Positions 1-9,522 of a stretch of DNA of 37,935 nucleotides are shown here, one piece after another (the first letter of the stretch is position 1; each line of letters begins with the position of its first letter). The stretch comes from Hyphochytrium catenoides (lineage: Eukaryota > Sar > Hyphochytriomycetes > Hyphochytriales > Hyphochytriaceae). The translations under genes and the position numbers were made by a program. Below the pieces are notes generated by a model that was not told where the DNA came from, searched no databases, and saw only the letters and a list, made by a program, of their open reading frames with translations. The stretch is from positions 1 to 37,935 of the forward strand of contig FLMG01002404.1 of the NCBI GenBank assembly GCA_900088475.1, read 5' to 3'.

Positions 1-20
1 TCTCTCTCTCTCTCTCTCTC
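1..20. repeat. TC microsatellite at the window edge
   Basis: Perfect (TC)n run cut by the window start. Similar TC/GA-rich tracts occur at 19080-19180, 19300-19375 and 37690-37740, mostly in introns or upstream of genes. Confidence 0.9.
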
Positions 21-280
21 TGCTCTTTCACCTTCGCCCGCGCCAGTCTCTCCAGGGGTAACAAAAAGCATTGGGACCTATATTATCTAAGTAAAGTGTA
101 TTGACTCATGTTCCAGTGTCTTCCAATACCCGTGAAACGCCATTGTACAACTGGTTGAGGTGCCCATAAAACAGACTTCGTCTCTCCCAAAACAGCTTCA
201 GAGCTCTAACAACTAAAACCACTAATAATAAGAGAGGCGTCAACTAAACAAAGCTTCAGAATGATCTTCATAAAGCTCAC

Positions 281-690
281 GAAGTACTTCTCAACTTGCA
301 AAGCAAAGCACCAAGCACAACCAGCTCCATTACAACTTACAGAGATTGCCTGAGACGCCTCTTCTAGGCACTCAGCACATACAACGTTCTCTAGGTTATG
401 GGTGGCAACTGCTACCTGAAGGAGGTGCCTGACCGCAGCGCAGGGGGAGAACTCATTTACGCCGTGACTGGTACGAGACTGGACCTTGCACACTCAGTAG
501 GAGTTCTTAGCCGTCATCTCTCCAAGCCAAGCCATGTTCATTGGCAGGCAGTCAAACGCTGGCTCCATAACCTAAAGGAAATTGTATCTGCTGAGCGCTA
601 GAAGAGCCGCTTCTGACAAACTTTTGTGAGTTGTAACGGAGCTGGTTGTGGTTGGTGCTTGCGCTTTGCTTGTGCAACTTGAGAAGTGAT
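281..690. repeat. Imperfect inverted repeat around a Copia fragment
   Basis: The reverse complement of 281-395 aligns with 571-690 at roughly 80% identity by eye, with a few small gaps. The best-conserved core is GGAGCTGGTTGTG. The 175-bp spacer holds the reverse transcriptase fragment. The minus-strand reading of the left arm begins with HNLENVVCAE, close to HNLKEIVSAE at the end of the plus-strand fragment. The two arms therefore look like opposed copies of the same element tail. Confidence 0.65.
398..601 (+). mobile_element. Ty1/Copia reverse transcriptase remnant
   Basis: The frame encodes about 67 residues containing LIYAVTGTRLDLAHSVGVLS and, further on, HWQAVKRWLHNLK. This is the block at the end of Copia reverse transcriptase, where intact elements read roughly LMYA-x-TRPD-hA-x-hV-x-hLS, then H-W-x-AVK-x-hL-x-YLK. 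The usual TRPD aspartate context has become TRLD. The frame stops soon after the LK motif, so the RNase H domain is missing, and no integrase or LTR is visible nearby. It is a decayed fragment, not an active element. Confidence 0.8.
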
Positions 691-1257
691 ATGCAGTAGC
701 TGCTGCTGCCGCCCGCCGCTCTCCTCTTCTTTTCCGAGAGCTCCACCAGCTGTCTTCTTCACTCAGCAGATAAGTTAATCTCGTCGACCCCAGAGGCCTT
801 GATAGTTCTTCGGGTCCGAGCTAGGCTTTCATCTCTTTAGCTGCTTGCGCAAAGAATGGATCTTTGGGGGTGGGGTCAATGCTCTTCTCACTGTCCCATT
901 ACGTCATAGCGCTCGACGCTCGAATGAAATCAAGAAGTACAAGGGCCGTAAGGACCGTCAGTTCTACTCCGATAGGGCTTTCGTGGGGGTGGGGGAGGGC
1001 TTAGAGATGCTAGACTGCTAGAGACATTATCCTTTCAATCAGCATGAGGTGGTTCTTCACTGGCAGCACTCATGCTCTAGCGAGTCGGTTCAGCATAGAG
1101 GTGGCTACCGTACTGTTGACAGATTAATATATAAGGGTTCTATAGCCATGCACAGCTCCCTCTAGCTCCACTGTCGGCGCAAGGAACCCCTCCCTACTAA
1201 GGAACACGCCTTCTTCATGAACCAGTTGATCTTAGGGTCTCGCCACGCAGTATCTTC
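691..1257. other. Intergenic stretch without a recognised gene
   Basis: I see no frame with splice signals or recognisable protein here. It separates the Copia remnant from the 3' end of the LRRC46-like gene. It includes a short G-rich patch near 985-1005. Confidence 0.6.
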
Positions 1258-3504
1258 CTAGCATTGACTGCTTGCCCGCTTCAAACCGGGTGCTTTATGC
1301 CTTAAGGTGTAAGTCCGGGGGACAAAGATGGAGTCCATCACAAGACCTCCAGCCATGGAGAGGTCACCTTTTCCTCTCAAGCTCTTCTGTTCGTCTGGCA
1401 TGCTCCTCATGAAACTGAGAAGAAGGAGGGATGTCGGCAGAGAAAAAAATGAGGATGGCTTATTAGCATCGGAAAAGCCGTGACAATAGATGAGACAGGG
1501 AGGGGAAGCATAGATATATGATTGAAGACTCTCTCTCTCCTGTCCTGTGCACACCGGCAAGCCCACAGAGAGTCACGTACCTCCTCCATTCTTTGTCGAC
1601 TTCGGCCGAGAATCTCTTCTCTCTTTGCCGACAAATTGTCTCTGATACTTTCAGCGCCCTCCTGTAAGAGTCAAGAGACAAAGCATCAGATTGCTGAAGC
1701 TGGTAACCCCATTAGACATATTGACTCTGTCCAATCGCAACCTACCTGCGACAGCTTTTGAATAGATTTTCTTATCAAAGACTCTCTCTGCTCTATGAGG
1801 CCTTGTATGTCCTCCTCTGGAGAGAAGTCACAAAGATGAGTGAGAGAGATAGAGAGCAATCTGGTTACGAAATGACATTATTGAACAAAAGCCATGAACA
1901 GAGCGTTGCTCTACCTGTGACCATCATATCACTCGATGACATAGAGCTATCGGATTCTAAGGCTGGATCTTCCGCGACGACAGCCCCAGTTTCCCAGTCC
2001 TCCCGTGAGTGATTATTTAGCAGCTAGAATGGGCAGCCTGGTCAGTCCTCTGCCCTCTTCAAGCCAGAGACTTGATGGCCGATATGTGATCCCGCTACTT
2101 TAGTGCGAACTTCCACTTCTTCTCTTTCACGCGTCTCTTCTGCCCTGAGCACTGTCAAGCCGATGCCGAATTCACAGCCACTTTGTGCCTCCACATACGT
2201 CCCCACCAAGAGAACAATGCCTCTAATGCTCAATTGTACCTTAAGGTTAGGCAGCCCTTCATATAGCGGCTCGAAGAAGTACAGCTTTTGACAACAAGGG
2301 TTCCCTTCTAGCTTCAGGAACACTACGGAGTTTGGGATCTCCGCTGCACAAGCAGACCAGTCTCACTTTAACACTAGATTAGAATACTTTCAGGCATGGC
2401 ACGTACAGATTTGAAGCTGCTGAATCTGGTTGTGGGATAGGTCGAGCACTTTTAGCTGAGAAGAGAAAGGTAGGGGAGGGCAGAAGCGTTAAGCATCCAC
2501 ACTTGTTGTCGCTTGAACAGAACGGTGAAGATCTTCAGCCATCAATCATAAGTCTAATCACTCTGCTAGCAGGCTTAGAGTATAACCAAATAGGGGATGG
2601 TGAACCAAGGAAAGAACAATAGGAGAGGAGCGATGTTAAGCAGGTTAAAAGCGAGTCGCTTAGACCAGGACGAGAATTTACCTTCATCATGTGTGAAAGG
2701 TTCTCTATCTGAAGATGGCGGAGAAGTGTGAGAAGTTAGAGGTGGAAGGTGAGGCTGTCAACAGACTGGCAGGTACCCGCTCTATCTTGTTGCCTGCAAG
2801 CGATAGGAACTCAAGGTTTATCTGGCTCTCCAGATTCTCAATTCTGCTGATCAGGTTCTAGGAGTGCAAAAAGTCATGAGAGGAACAGGACCCTGATCTG
2901 ACTACCCATACAGAGTTCTACAGAGACAGACGTGCTTCAAACCTCCTTCTTCTCTTCTATAAGGACTATCTAAATCTGTGGAGCACAAGTTCTCTATCCC
3001 ACTTTTTCTACTTTTTCTCTTCAGTCACTGGCTCTCTCTCCCCTCTCAATAAGCAATTTCTTTGCTTGGCGACTTACATATTGCAGATAGAGTTCCTTCA
3101 AGTTAGTGTATGGCTCAAGGTTCTCTATAACCGTGATGTTAAGCCATTCCAGGTGCATCACCGAAGAGGAGAGGATCATCTCGGCGCTTCGGTGAGGCGG
3201 ATGTGACGAAGAGGAGTGAGGACTGTGAAGAAGATGGTGAAGGAGAATGTAACTGCAGACCCAGATAAGTCGAAAGAAAGAGGATGCTTACACCGAAACG
3301 AAGGGTACATAGGAGCATAAGATTGAGAAAGACAAAGCAAAAACTCTCCAAGATAGAGCGACAGGCAGTACATTTCGCTCACATCTGTTCCGCATTTTTA
3401 TTCTGTGTTTCCTGTGGCGTGAAATTGGCATTCTTGATCACGTCAATGGAGATTGTTTTCAGCTCGGGCTTCCGAAGCTCCTCCTCTCCCTCCAATGAGG
3501 TCAT
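1258..3504 (-). CDS. LRRC46: LRRC46-like leucine-rich repeat protein (axonemal)
   Basis: Eleven exons join in phase: 3504-3383, 3186-3078, 2857-2777, 2708-2682, 2455-2407, 2343-2099, 2023-1915, 1816-1746, 1661-1581, 1414-1368, 1300-1258. The product is 327 aa, close to animal LRRC46 (about 320 aa). After an N-terminal stretch come SDS22-type repeats: TNLKELYLQYNLISRIENLE, INLEFLSLAGNKIERIENLS and LKVLDLSHNQIQQLQ. They end in the cap motif FLKLEGNPCCQK. The last 130 residues are acidic and then form a charged coiled coil. Exon 6 is read through; an intron starting at 2239 would be an alternative. LRRC46 and its relatives are known from cilia and sperm flagella, so this suggests a flagellated stage. 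The gene diverges from the small gene at 4239. Confidence 0.75.
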
Positions 3505-4238
3505 CTCTCCAAATAACAACAATCAATCACGCAAGGATGGTAGCTATGTCCTGAAGCGATGCTAGCAAATGGAGTGCGAAGAAGAACAGGTAGAAACGCT
3601 ATTCTTGTCCTCTGGCTTCTGCTGTGGCCCTCAATCCTTGCATTTGCAGCGCCCAAAGATGAGTGACCTGATACAGTGGCGCTGCCCAAGAGCTCCAATC
3701 ACTGCCCCGTTCTTCGAGGATTGAGCTCTTTATCCTCTGCCCTGGGGCCGTAAAGCTCAACTCTGTCTGCATCTGCACTCACAGCTCGCCGCCTGCGGAC
3801 ACTGACCCGCCAGACACTAAGTTCTTTTGTGCCGTTTCGTGGAAGTCTCATTCCCGATGGAGAGGCAGTAAGGGTTCCGATACAAGAATAGCTCTGCGTC
3901 TTATTTGGTATAATGCATGGTAGAAGGTCCTAAGTGTAACACAGAGTGGATTCTGAAGGTTCTGCCCTGTAGTAGCTGTTAATTGTTGTCTGTGCCGTTG
4001 AAGTTGTGTATCCTGAGGCGATGCGAAAGGGAAAAGCTGAGGAGAGAGAAAGATTTTCTCTTCCACTTTCCTCCTGCCTTGCAGCCCGCGCCCGACGCCG
4101 CCAAGCTCTGCCACAGCGAAAGACAGAGCTTCACTATCTGCCATTGACACAGCGCATAGGACTCAGAGGAGATACTATTGGAGTGCTCTCTTCCTGCATC
4201 GCCTTCCTGCCATTCAGAACCAGGATTTGTTTCTTACA
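3505..4238. other. Divergent intergenic region
   Basis: It lies between the starts of the LRRC46-like gene (-) and the 94-aa gene (+) and presumably holds both promoters. A pyrimidine-rich stretch ending in CAG at 4217 looks like an acceptor, so the right-hand gene may have a 5' exon here. A 100-codon open frame on the minus strand (4150-3848) has no recognisable similarity and no clear splice partners. Confidence 0.5.
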
Positions 4239-4635
4239 ATGGAAAGCAAGCATTCTCCATTTGAAGCCAAGGAGATAAGCCAGGCTGCCAAGGGGCTGAA
4301 GGAAGCGAAGACGGATGATCATTCCTCTCTCAAGGCCAGCCTGGAGTATGACTCTAAACTTGCCAATTCTGTTGCCAAACTATATGAGGAGAAAGAAGGA
4401 GATCTAAGGTACAGTTCTCCTTTTGTCATAGCTTTTCCTGCTCTTTAACATGAATTAACGCACTGACCTCGGATTCTCTTTGAATCACTATTGTCCTTGC
4501 CTATATCTCTATGATGGCAGAGCTGTTTTTGAGGAGCTGAATGAGAACCCATCCAAGGCTTTGAAGCATCCTCCAAAGGACGCTGATGACTTTGGCAAGA
4601 AGTACGCTCAAGGCTTCTACGCATTGGCAAAGTGA
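4239..4635 (+). CDS. Small charged protein of unknown function
   Basis: Two exons, 4239-4408 and 4521-4635, join in phase through a GTACAG donor and a GGCAG acceptor and give 94 aa. The start ATG follows TTTCTTACA. The frame stays open upstream to a possible acceptor at 4217, so the true N-terminus could lie further left. The product is Lys/Glu/Ala-rich and predicted helical, with LANSVAKLYEEKEGDLR across the junction and DDFGKKYAQGFYALAK at the end. No signal peptide or membrane segment is seen and I do not recognise the family. Its stop lies 127 bp from the stop of the convergent coiled-coil gene. Confidence 0.6.
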
Positions 4636-4761
4636 TAGCAGTTGCTGGAAATTTTCATAAAAGACAGCCAAAAAGGTAGCCTGACAGCCAAAGAGGTAGC
4701 TGTATTGTCTGTCATCGTCTGCGTAAATAAATAGTGAAAAGGAAGATTGTCGTGACAACCG

Positions 4762-7045
4762 TTACTGCCTACTGAGACTGTTCGAGTGGGGAGAGTTGTC
4801 CCATTCTTCTTCACTGCTATCCGCATAGAAAGCATTCAGAGTCTCTGAGGCCCTATCATGGAGCAGTTCAACGCTTTCCAAGCGTGGTGAACTCTCCCCA
4901 ACCTTGTAGTCGTCCGCAGGTTCTGCTATAAGAACGGGCTTTTAGCGAACAGCAAGGGAAAGCATTTCTCTTGGTTTGTTTGTGCTACCTTCTAATGACT
5001 TGTCAGTGCCATGATACATCTTCACAGCCTTGTAGGCCATCAGATCCTTCTGAAAAGCGTCGGCCAACGCGTCTCTTCTGCAAATGCAGCCAGATTATAC
5101 GAAATGGAGCACATAACTGATAGATGAAGGAAAGAGGAGCCGACCTTGACTGATTTATCTCCTGGAGTCTGCTCTCCTTCGCTAGCGCTCGCTTCCCCTC
5201 GATGATTTCTAGCTGCAACATCTACGGAGAGCGTCCAGAGTCAGAAATACGTTTTTCTCTGGGGCAGTGGAAATATAAAGTACCACAGAAGCGGCATATT
5301 CCGCATTTTCCGCCACGAGTCGCTGCTCCGCTACCTCCGCCAATTCCTCTTCAACAGCGTCCACCTCCTTAGCAGTTTGTTCAAGGGACAGTCTGTGGAC
5401 GATAAGTCAGTAGAGAAACTCGCACCTCAACATCAGACGACGGAGGACCTGAGAGCTCTCATCGACTCTTGAATAGTATCAAAACTCCGAAGGTGCTCTT
5501 TAAAGATCTTCTCCGCTTTCTCGGAGTCCGAGACTCGTCTTCTCGCTTCCGCAAGCTCAGCGGCATAGTCGTCAGATCTGTTAAAAGGACACTCCCTCTG
5601 AGTACCACGTTGAGGATTGGTATAAAGTCAGTTGAGCGACCTTTCTATTAGAGCTGCAGTGTTTGCTGCTACGACATTCCAACTAAGTTCGTTTTCTTCA
5701 AAGAACTCCTTGCCAATGATGTCGTCAATCGAAACAGCACGCGACTGCTTGTCCCTGTTGCTGGGCCTAGATGCCTGAATAGGGCCATGATGAGGTTGAC
5801 GTGGTGCGAGTCAACTCTTATGCAGATCCTCCTTACATTGGTACTCAACGAGGCCGAGAGAGTGCTCTGGGCTTCCCTAGACACTAGACGCCAATCGAAG
5901 TAATGGAGGTTACTAGGCTGGCAAAAGAGTTGCTTGGCCCGATTAGCAGCTAGTACCTTTTTGAGCAGATGCAGATACGCTCTCTACTACCTCTGATATT
6001 ATGCTGTTGACGAAGTTTCACTTAGTGGACGAGGCCGAAGAATGAACACTGAAGGCCAGTGATACCTGCCATCAAGCTTGGCAACTAGATTCTTGAGCTG
6101 GATTCCTCCTTTGCCAAGCATAATGGAATTCTAAAAGTGCCCCAGAGGTCCCTCTCTACAAGTACTCTGCTAGCATTTGGCCGATGTGCTTACGGAGCTG
6201 TGCTTTCAAACATGCAAATCCCGTTGAAGGGCAGGATCGCCAAGATGGAAGTAGCCCACGACCATAGTGTATTCTAAGAATGTGAACACATCCTAGCTCC
6301 TGAAAGGCGATGGGGCACGTTAAGCTACTTTGAGACAATCCCCAGCTCGTGTCCTCAACGTTTTTCAAAAGAGGAAGTCTTTCACCCACTTATATGACTA
6401 AAATAAAAGAAGACTGCTCTTGCTTACGCTCCGTGGATTCCTGCACGAGTTCCGATCTGTCGAGGAAGAAGTCTTGTTTTGTGTGTCTTTGTATGCAGAC
6501 GCAGATGCAGATGCAGATGCAGCTGCAGACAGAGATGCAGATATTCTACAGACGCAGATGTAGATGCAGATAAAATGTACTCTCACGATTGAGATGTTCC
6601 CCAGGAGTGTAAAGGATCAAACAGTGGTATCAGTCATCTCATACTCCTTTTGATTATCGTTTGAGATTTCAGAAGGCCGAACGGAGACTTCAACATGCCA
6701 ATCCCTTCGATTATGTTCCACCTGAATACTTCCGATTGTTTCTTTCACCTACATTCAAACTAATATGCGGTTCTGGAACATTGAAATCACCATGACTTCC
6801 GAAAGCTTCAACTAAATTTCGTGCGTACATCATTATCTGAGACGGAGCTTCTTCCTTCTTCTCATTACCAAACCGACAGAGCTCGCGCGCTGCCTGCTTT
6901 GCTGCTGAAGCCCGAACAGAGCTCCGGCGGGCAAGATCCAAGCCTTGCATGAAGCTTATTACCGGGTTCCTTACTATATTGAGCTCCACATAGCTCTTCT
7001 CTTGCTTTCTGCCAGATAAGGTTCATCACTTGCAGCCTCCTCCAT
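4762..7045 (-). CDS. 15-exon coiled-coil protein, family unknown
   Basis: Exons: 7045-6975, 6921-6753, 6721-6645, 6486-6428, 6388-6329, 6273-6212, 6130-6066, 6003-5957, 5883-5837, 5774-5641, 5577-5449, 5392-5284, 5212-5145, 5077-4989, 4925-4762. All phases agree, giving 449 aa. The first third is globular (MEEAASDEPYLAESKRRAMW, then YTMVVGYFHLGDPALQRDLH). From about residue 245 a coiled coil runs through AELAEARRRVSDSEKAEKIF and AEVAEQRLVAENAEYAAS, and the tail is acidic (ADSSEEEWDNSP). The segment RRDALADAFQKDLMAYK slightly resembles the dysbindin pattern of a charged helix followed by an AF-x-QD-x-x-x-Y motif, but that is a weak hint. The ATG is the first in frame after a stop. Exons 3-4 are the least certain because the intron holds a repeat. 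It shares a 94-bp promoter interval with the WD40 gene. Confidence 0.75.
6487..6570. repeat. GCAGAT hexanucleotide repeat inside an intron
   Basis: Degenerate tandem copies of GCAGAT/GCAGAC lie in intron 3 of the coiled-coil gene. The translated repeat is open in several frames, which creates misleading ORFs such as Ala/Ser runs. Confidence 0.75.
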
Positions 7046-7139
7046 CAACAGTCCCTCTGTTCACATCGCCCTCGAGGTTGGGAAGTGGTGTTAGGTGGAG
7101 TGCCTGGGTTGCAGGCTGCCTGGAAGCAGCTATTTCTTG
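7046..7139. promoter_or_regulatory. Short bidirectional promoter interval
   Basis: Only 94 bp separate the divergent ATGs of the coiled-coil gene (7045, minus) and the WD40 gene (7140, plus). Both 5' UTRs and core promoters must lie here or overlap the opposite gene. No TATA box is apparent. The regulatory role is inferred from the gene layout. Confidence 0.5.
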
Positions 7140-9205
7140 ATGGACGGGGATAGGGAGCACGCAAACCTCTTTAGATACTCTTTTTATCGTCTCTTTCCCT
7201 CAGCCTTGCCTCGGCACGCTTATGATAGTGGGTCGTCAGACTCATCCTCCTCGTCAGACCAGGATATGAGTTTCTCGGGTGCTGGAAGCGGCTTCCACGG
7301 GAGAGGTATCCCGGGGCTTCTCCCAAGACGTCGGGCATCGCATGGTGCCACTCGACGGGGTTCAAATACTGATGTCAAGGATCTTAAGAGCTCCGATCTC
7401 TATCTTGAGCTTCTGCCACAACTGAAAAACGATAACACACAGAAGGTTCTGGCAGGATGCCAAGTCAGGGGCCCAACTTCACGTAAGAAGAGGCACATGC
7501 TTGCGGCAAAATACCTTCCAAATCAGGCCAGCCACCTCTGCCAGTTCGAGACTCGACAATACGAAGGTAGGGTCATGTCATCTGGTGACGCTTGGGACAG
7601 ACCTCTGACTCTCATGGCTGTTGTTCAGGAAAGTTCAGTCGGCAAGGAAACGTCTTTAGTCTGGCTGGGTCAGATGGATCCGTGAGGTTATACAATGTGG
7701 CATCTTGCCTGAGACATATTCACAACCAGGAAAAGTCTCAAGTTGAGATGCCGGTCAATGCAAAGCCTATGAGATACATCAGCTGTTCTCTGACATCCCC
7801 AAGGTCTGGCTCACGTGAGGCACGGGGAGTGACGGACCTCCGGGCAGGCCTAACATCGCTTTTACAGATCTGTGGATTTTTCCTCTGATGACATGTGGAT
7901 GGCCTACTCAGGATGGAGCGACCTGATCTATCTCTGCAATATAACGGGTGACTATGAGATTCATGAGGAGGTGCGTTCGTCTGAAACGATTGAGCTTTCT
8001 CATGTCTAGGCTGCGCTGTTATCTTTCCCGTGTCGCCTAGACCACTCTTATATCTTCCTTCACGCCTAAGCCCTTTGTATACCGTTTTCTTAAGTGCCTG
8101 CATCGCTGGCTGAGTCTTTGACAAATCCATGGCAGATCCCTCTGCATGAGGCAGTCGTGGACCGCGGTTGGGGCTTCTGCTTGTTCAGCATAAGCTTTTC
8201 TTCAGACTCCCTCCACCTTGCAGGTGAGAAGTCCTCTTGCATCGTCCGAGGCTTCGTGTTGGTCGTTTACCTCTGTTCTGGCCCTGTCGTCTTTGGCAGG
8301 TGGTGCTAACGATTGCAGGGTCCATCTCGTCAATCTTGAGAGGAAGACGCAGAGCTGCATTGATGCTCACGACGGTGAGAACTACCCGTCGTATCCTGCT
8401 GTTCAATAGTACTGACGCTAAGTATATTCAAGAGGATGTCAACGCCGTTGCGTTCCTGGATGATGGGACTACTGCGGGCTCTAATGTATGTGGGCATGAG
8501 TGGACACGTGACATGAGCTTCAGGGAACCTTAGTAAAGACATAATCTAACGTCCAACTGCTGTGTAGGTGATCATATCAGGCAGCGATGACAGAACCGCT
8601 AAGATCTGGGATCTTCGAGCGGGGACGACGGCCCCAGTCACCGTCTTACGCGGTCATACCAATGGGCTTACATGTGTCTCTTCCCGTAAGGACGGTCGTC
8701 ACATTATAACAAACGGGAAGGATGACTGTCTCAAGGTCTGGGACCTGCGCAAATTGAACGCTAAGCGCGACATGAGCCTGCTTTCCTTCAAGGGTAAGAG
8801 GTACTGTTACTATCCTGATCGTTTCCTGCATAACCGTTGCCCCGCTCTTCGGCAGATCATTATGTGTCCAGGACACTGGTCCGCTGTTCGTTCTCACCAG
8901 ATGAGACTACGGGCAGTCGATACGTATGCACGGGTTGCGCTACAGGCGCCATGGTTATCTATGACATTCTAACAGGTGCGTGTGCACGGAAGGAGTTAGA
9001 AGGAACGGTTCCAATAAATCTAACCCCCTGTACTCCAGGGAAGACTGTGAGGTGCCTCCGGATCCATACCAGCGTGGTTCGTGATACTTCCTGGCACCCT
9101 TCACTGCCTTTGATCGCTTCCACCTCCTTCGACGGAACTGTGGGTTTCTGGCAGTATGTTGCTGACCCATCAGAGGCGGATGCACTCCCTGCCATCGCTG
9201 GTTAG
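7140..9205 (+). CDS. DCAF11: WD40 protein of the DCAF11/LEC14B type
   Basis: Nine exons in phase: 7140-7566, 7629-7803, 7868-7970, 8136-8223, 8300-8374, 8433-8485, 8568-8793, 8856-8975, 9039-9205; 477 aa. A Ser/Gly-rich N-terminus precedes a conserved block before the repeats. WD repeats follow, including GKFSRQGNVFSLAGSDGSVR, SGSDDRTAKIWDLRAG, NGKDDCLKVWDLRKL, and a final repeat ending in a FDGTVGFWQ strand. The order and spacing match DCAF11 (WDR23) and plant LEC14B. Two WDxR (DWD) motifs are present, the signature of substrate receptors that dock on DDB1 in CUL4 ubiquitin ligases. That role is known for the family and inferred here. The open frame extends 5' to 7095 without an ATG, so 7140 is taken as the start. 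Confidence 0.88.
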
Positions 9206-9522
9206 GTGTGTGCAGCCACGACTCCATCTCCCTTCTGCGAAACGGAGGGGATTCTGGCAGTTTTGTTGCCGACTTCTTGGTGCTGAGTCAGAGGCGGATG
9301 AGCTTTCAGCGACCGCTGGGGAGCGCCTTCCTGGAGTCGAAGACGTAGCGTTTTGTACAGAGACATGAACCATCTGCCGATGCCGAAGTTAGGCGGTTGT
9401 GCTCTAGGTATGCATAAGCAAATACCACGACAAGCGTAAAGCATTGGCATCTTTGAGTCCTGCTTATCCGATGCTTTTGGCTTTGGGACCCATGTGGGGC
9501 TTCCTTTCCGTCTGGCTTAGTC
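9206..9522. other. Convergent intergenic spacer with a diverged copy of the upstream exon end
   Basis: Positions 9244-9330 resemble 9143-9205, the end of the WD40 gene's last exon: both contain a TTCTGGCAGT block and a CAGAGGCGGATG block. The copy is open in frame to a stop at 9368. The region otherwise holds the 3' ends of the WD40 gene and POP1. Confidence 0.6.

Noticed and set aside
1758-2012. Plus-strand 84-codon ORF
   Set aside because: It is the antisense of exons 7 and 8 of the LRRC46-like gene, which fit a full splice chain on the other strand.
3848-4150. 100-codon minus-strand ORF
   Set aside because: No similarity, no clear splice partner, and it lies in a divergent promoter region; kept only as a note.
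6398-6586. Ala/Ser-rich ORF over the GCAGAT repeat
   Set aside because: It is a product of the hexanucleotide repeat, and its frame does not continue into the neighbouring exons.
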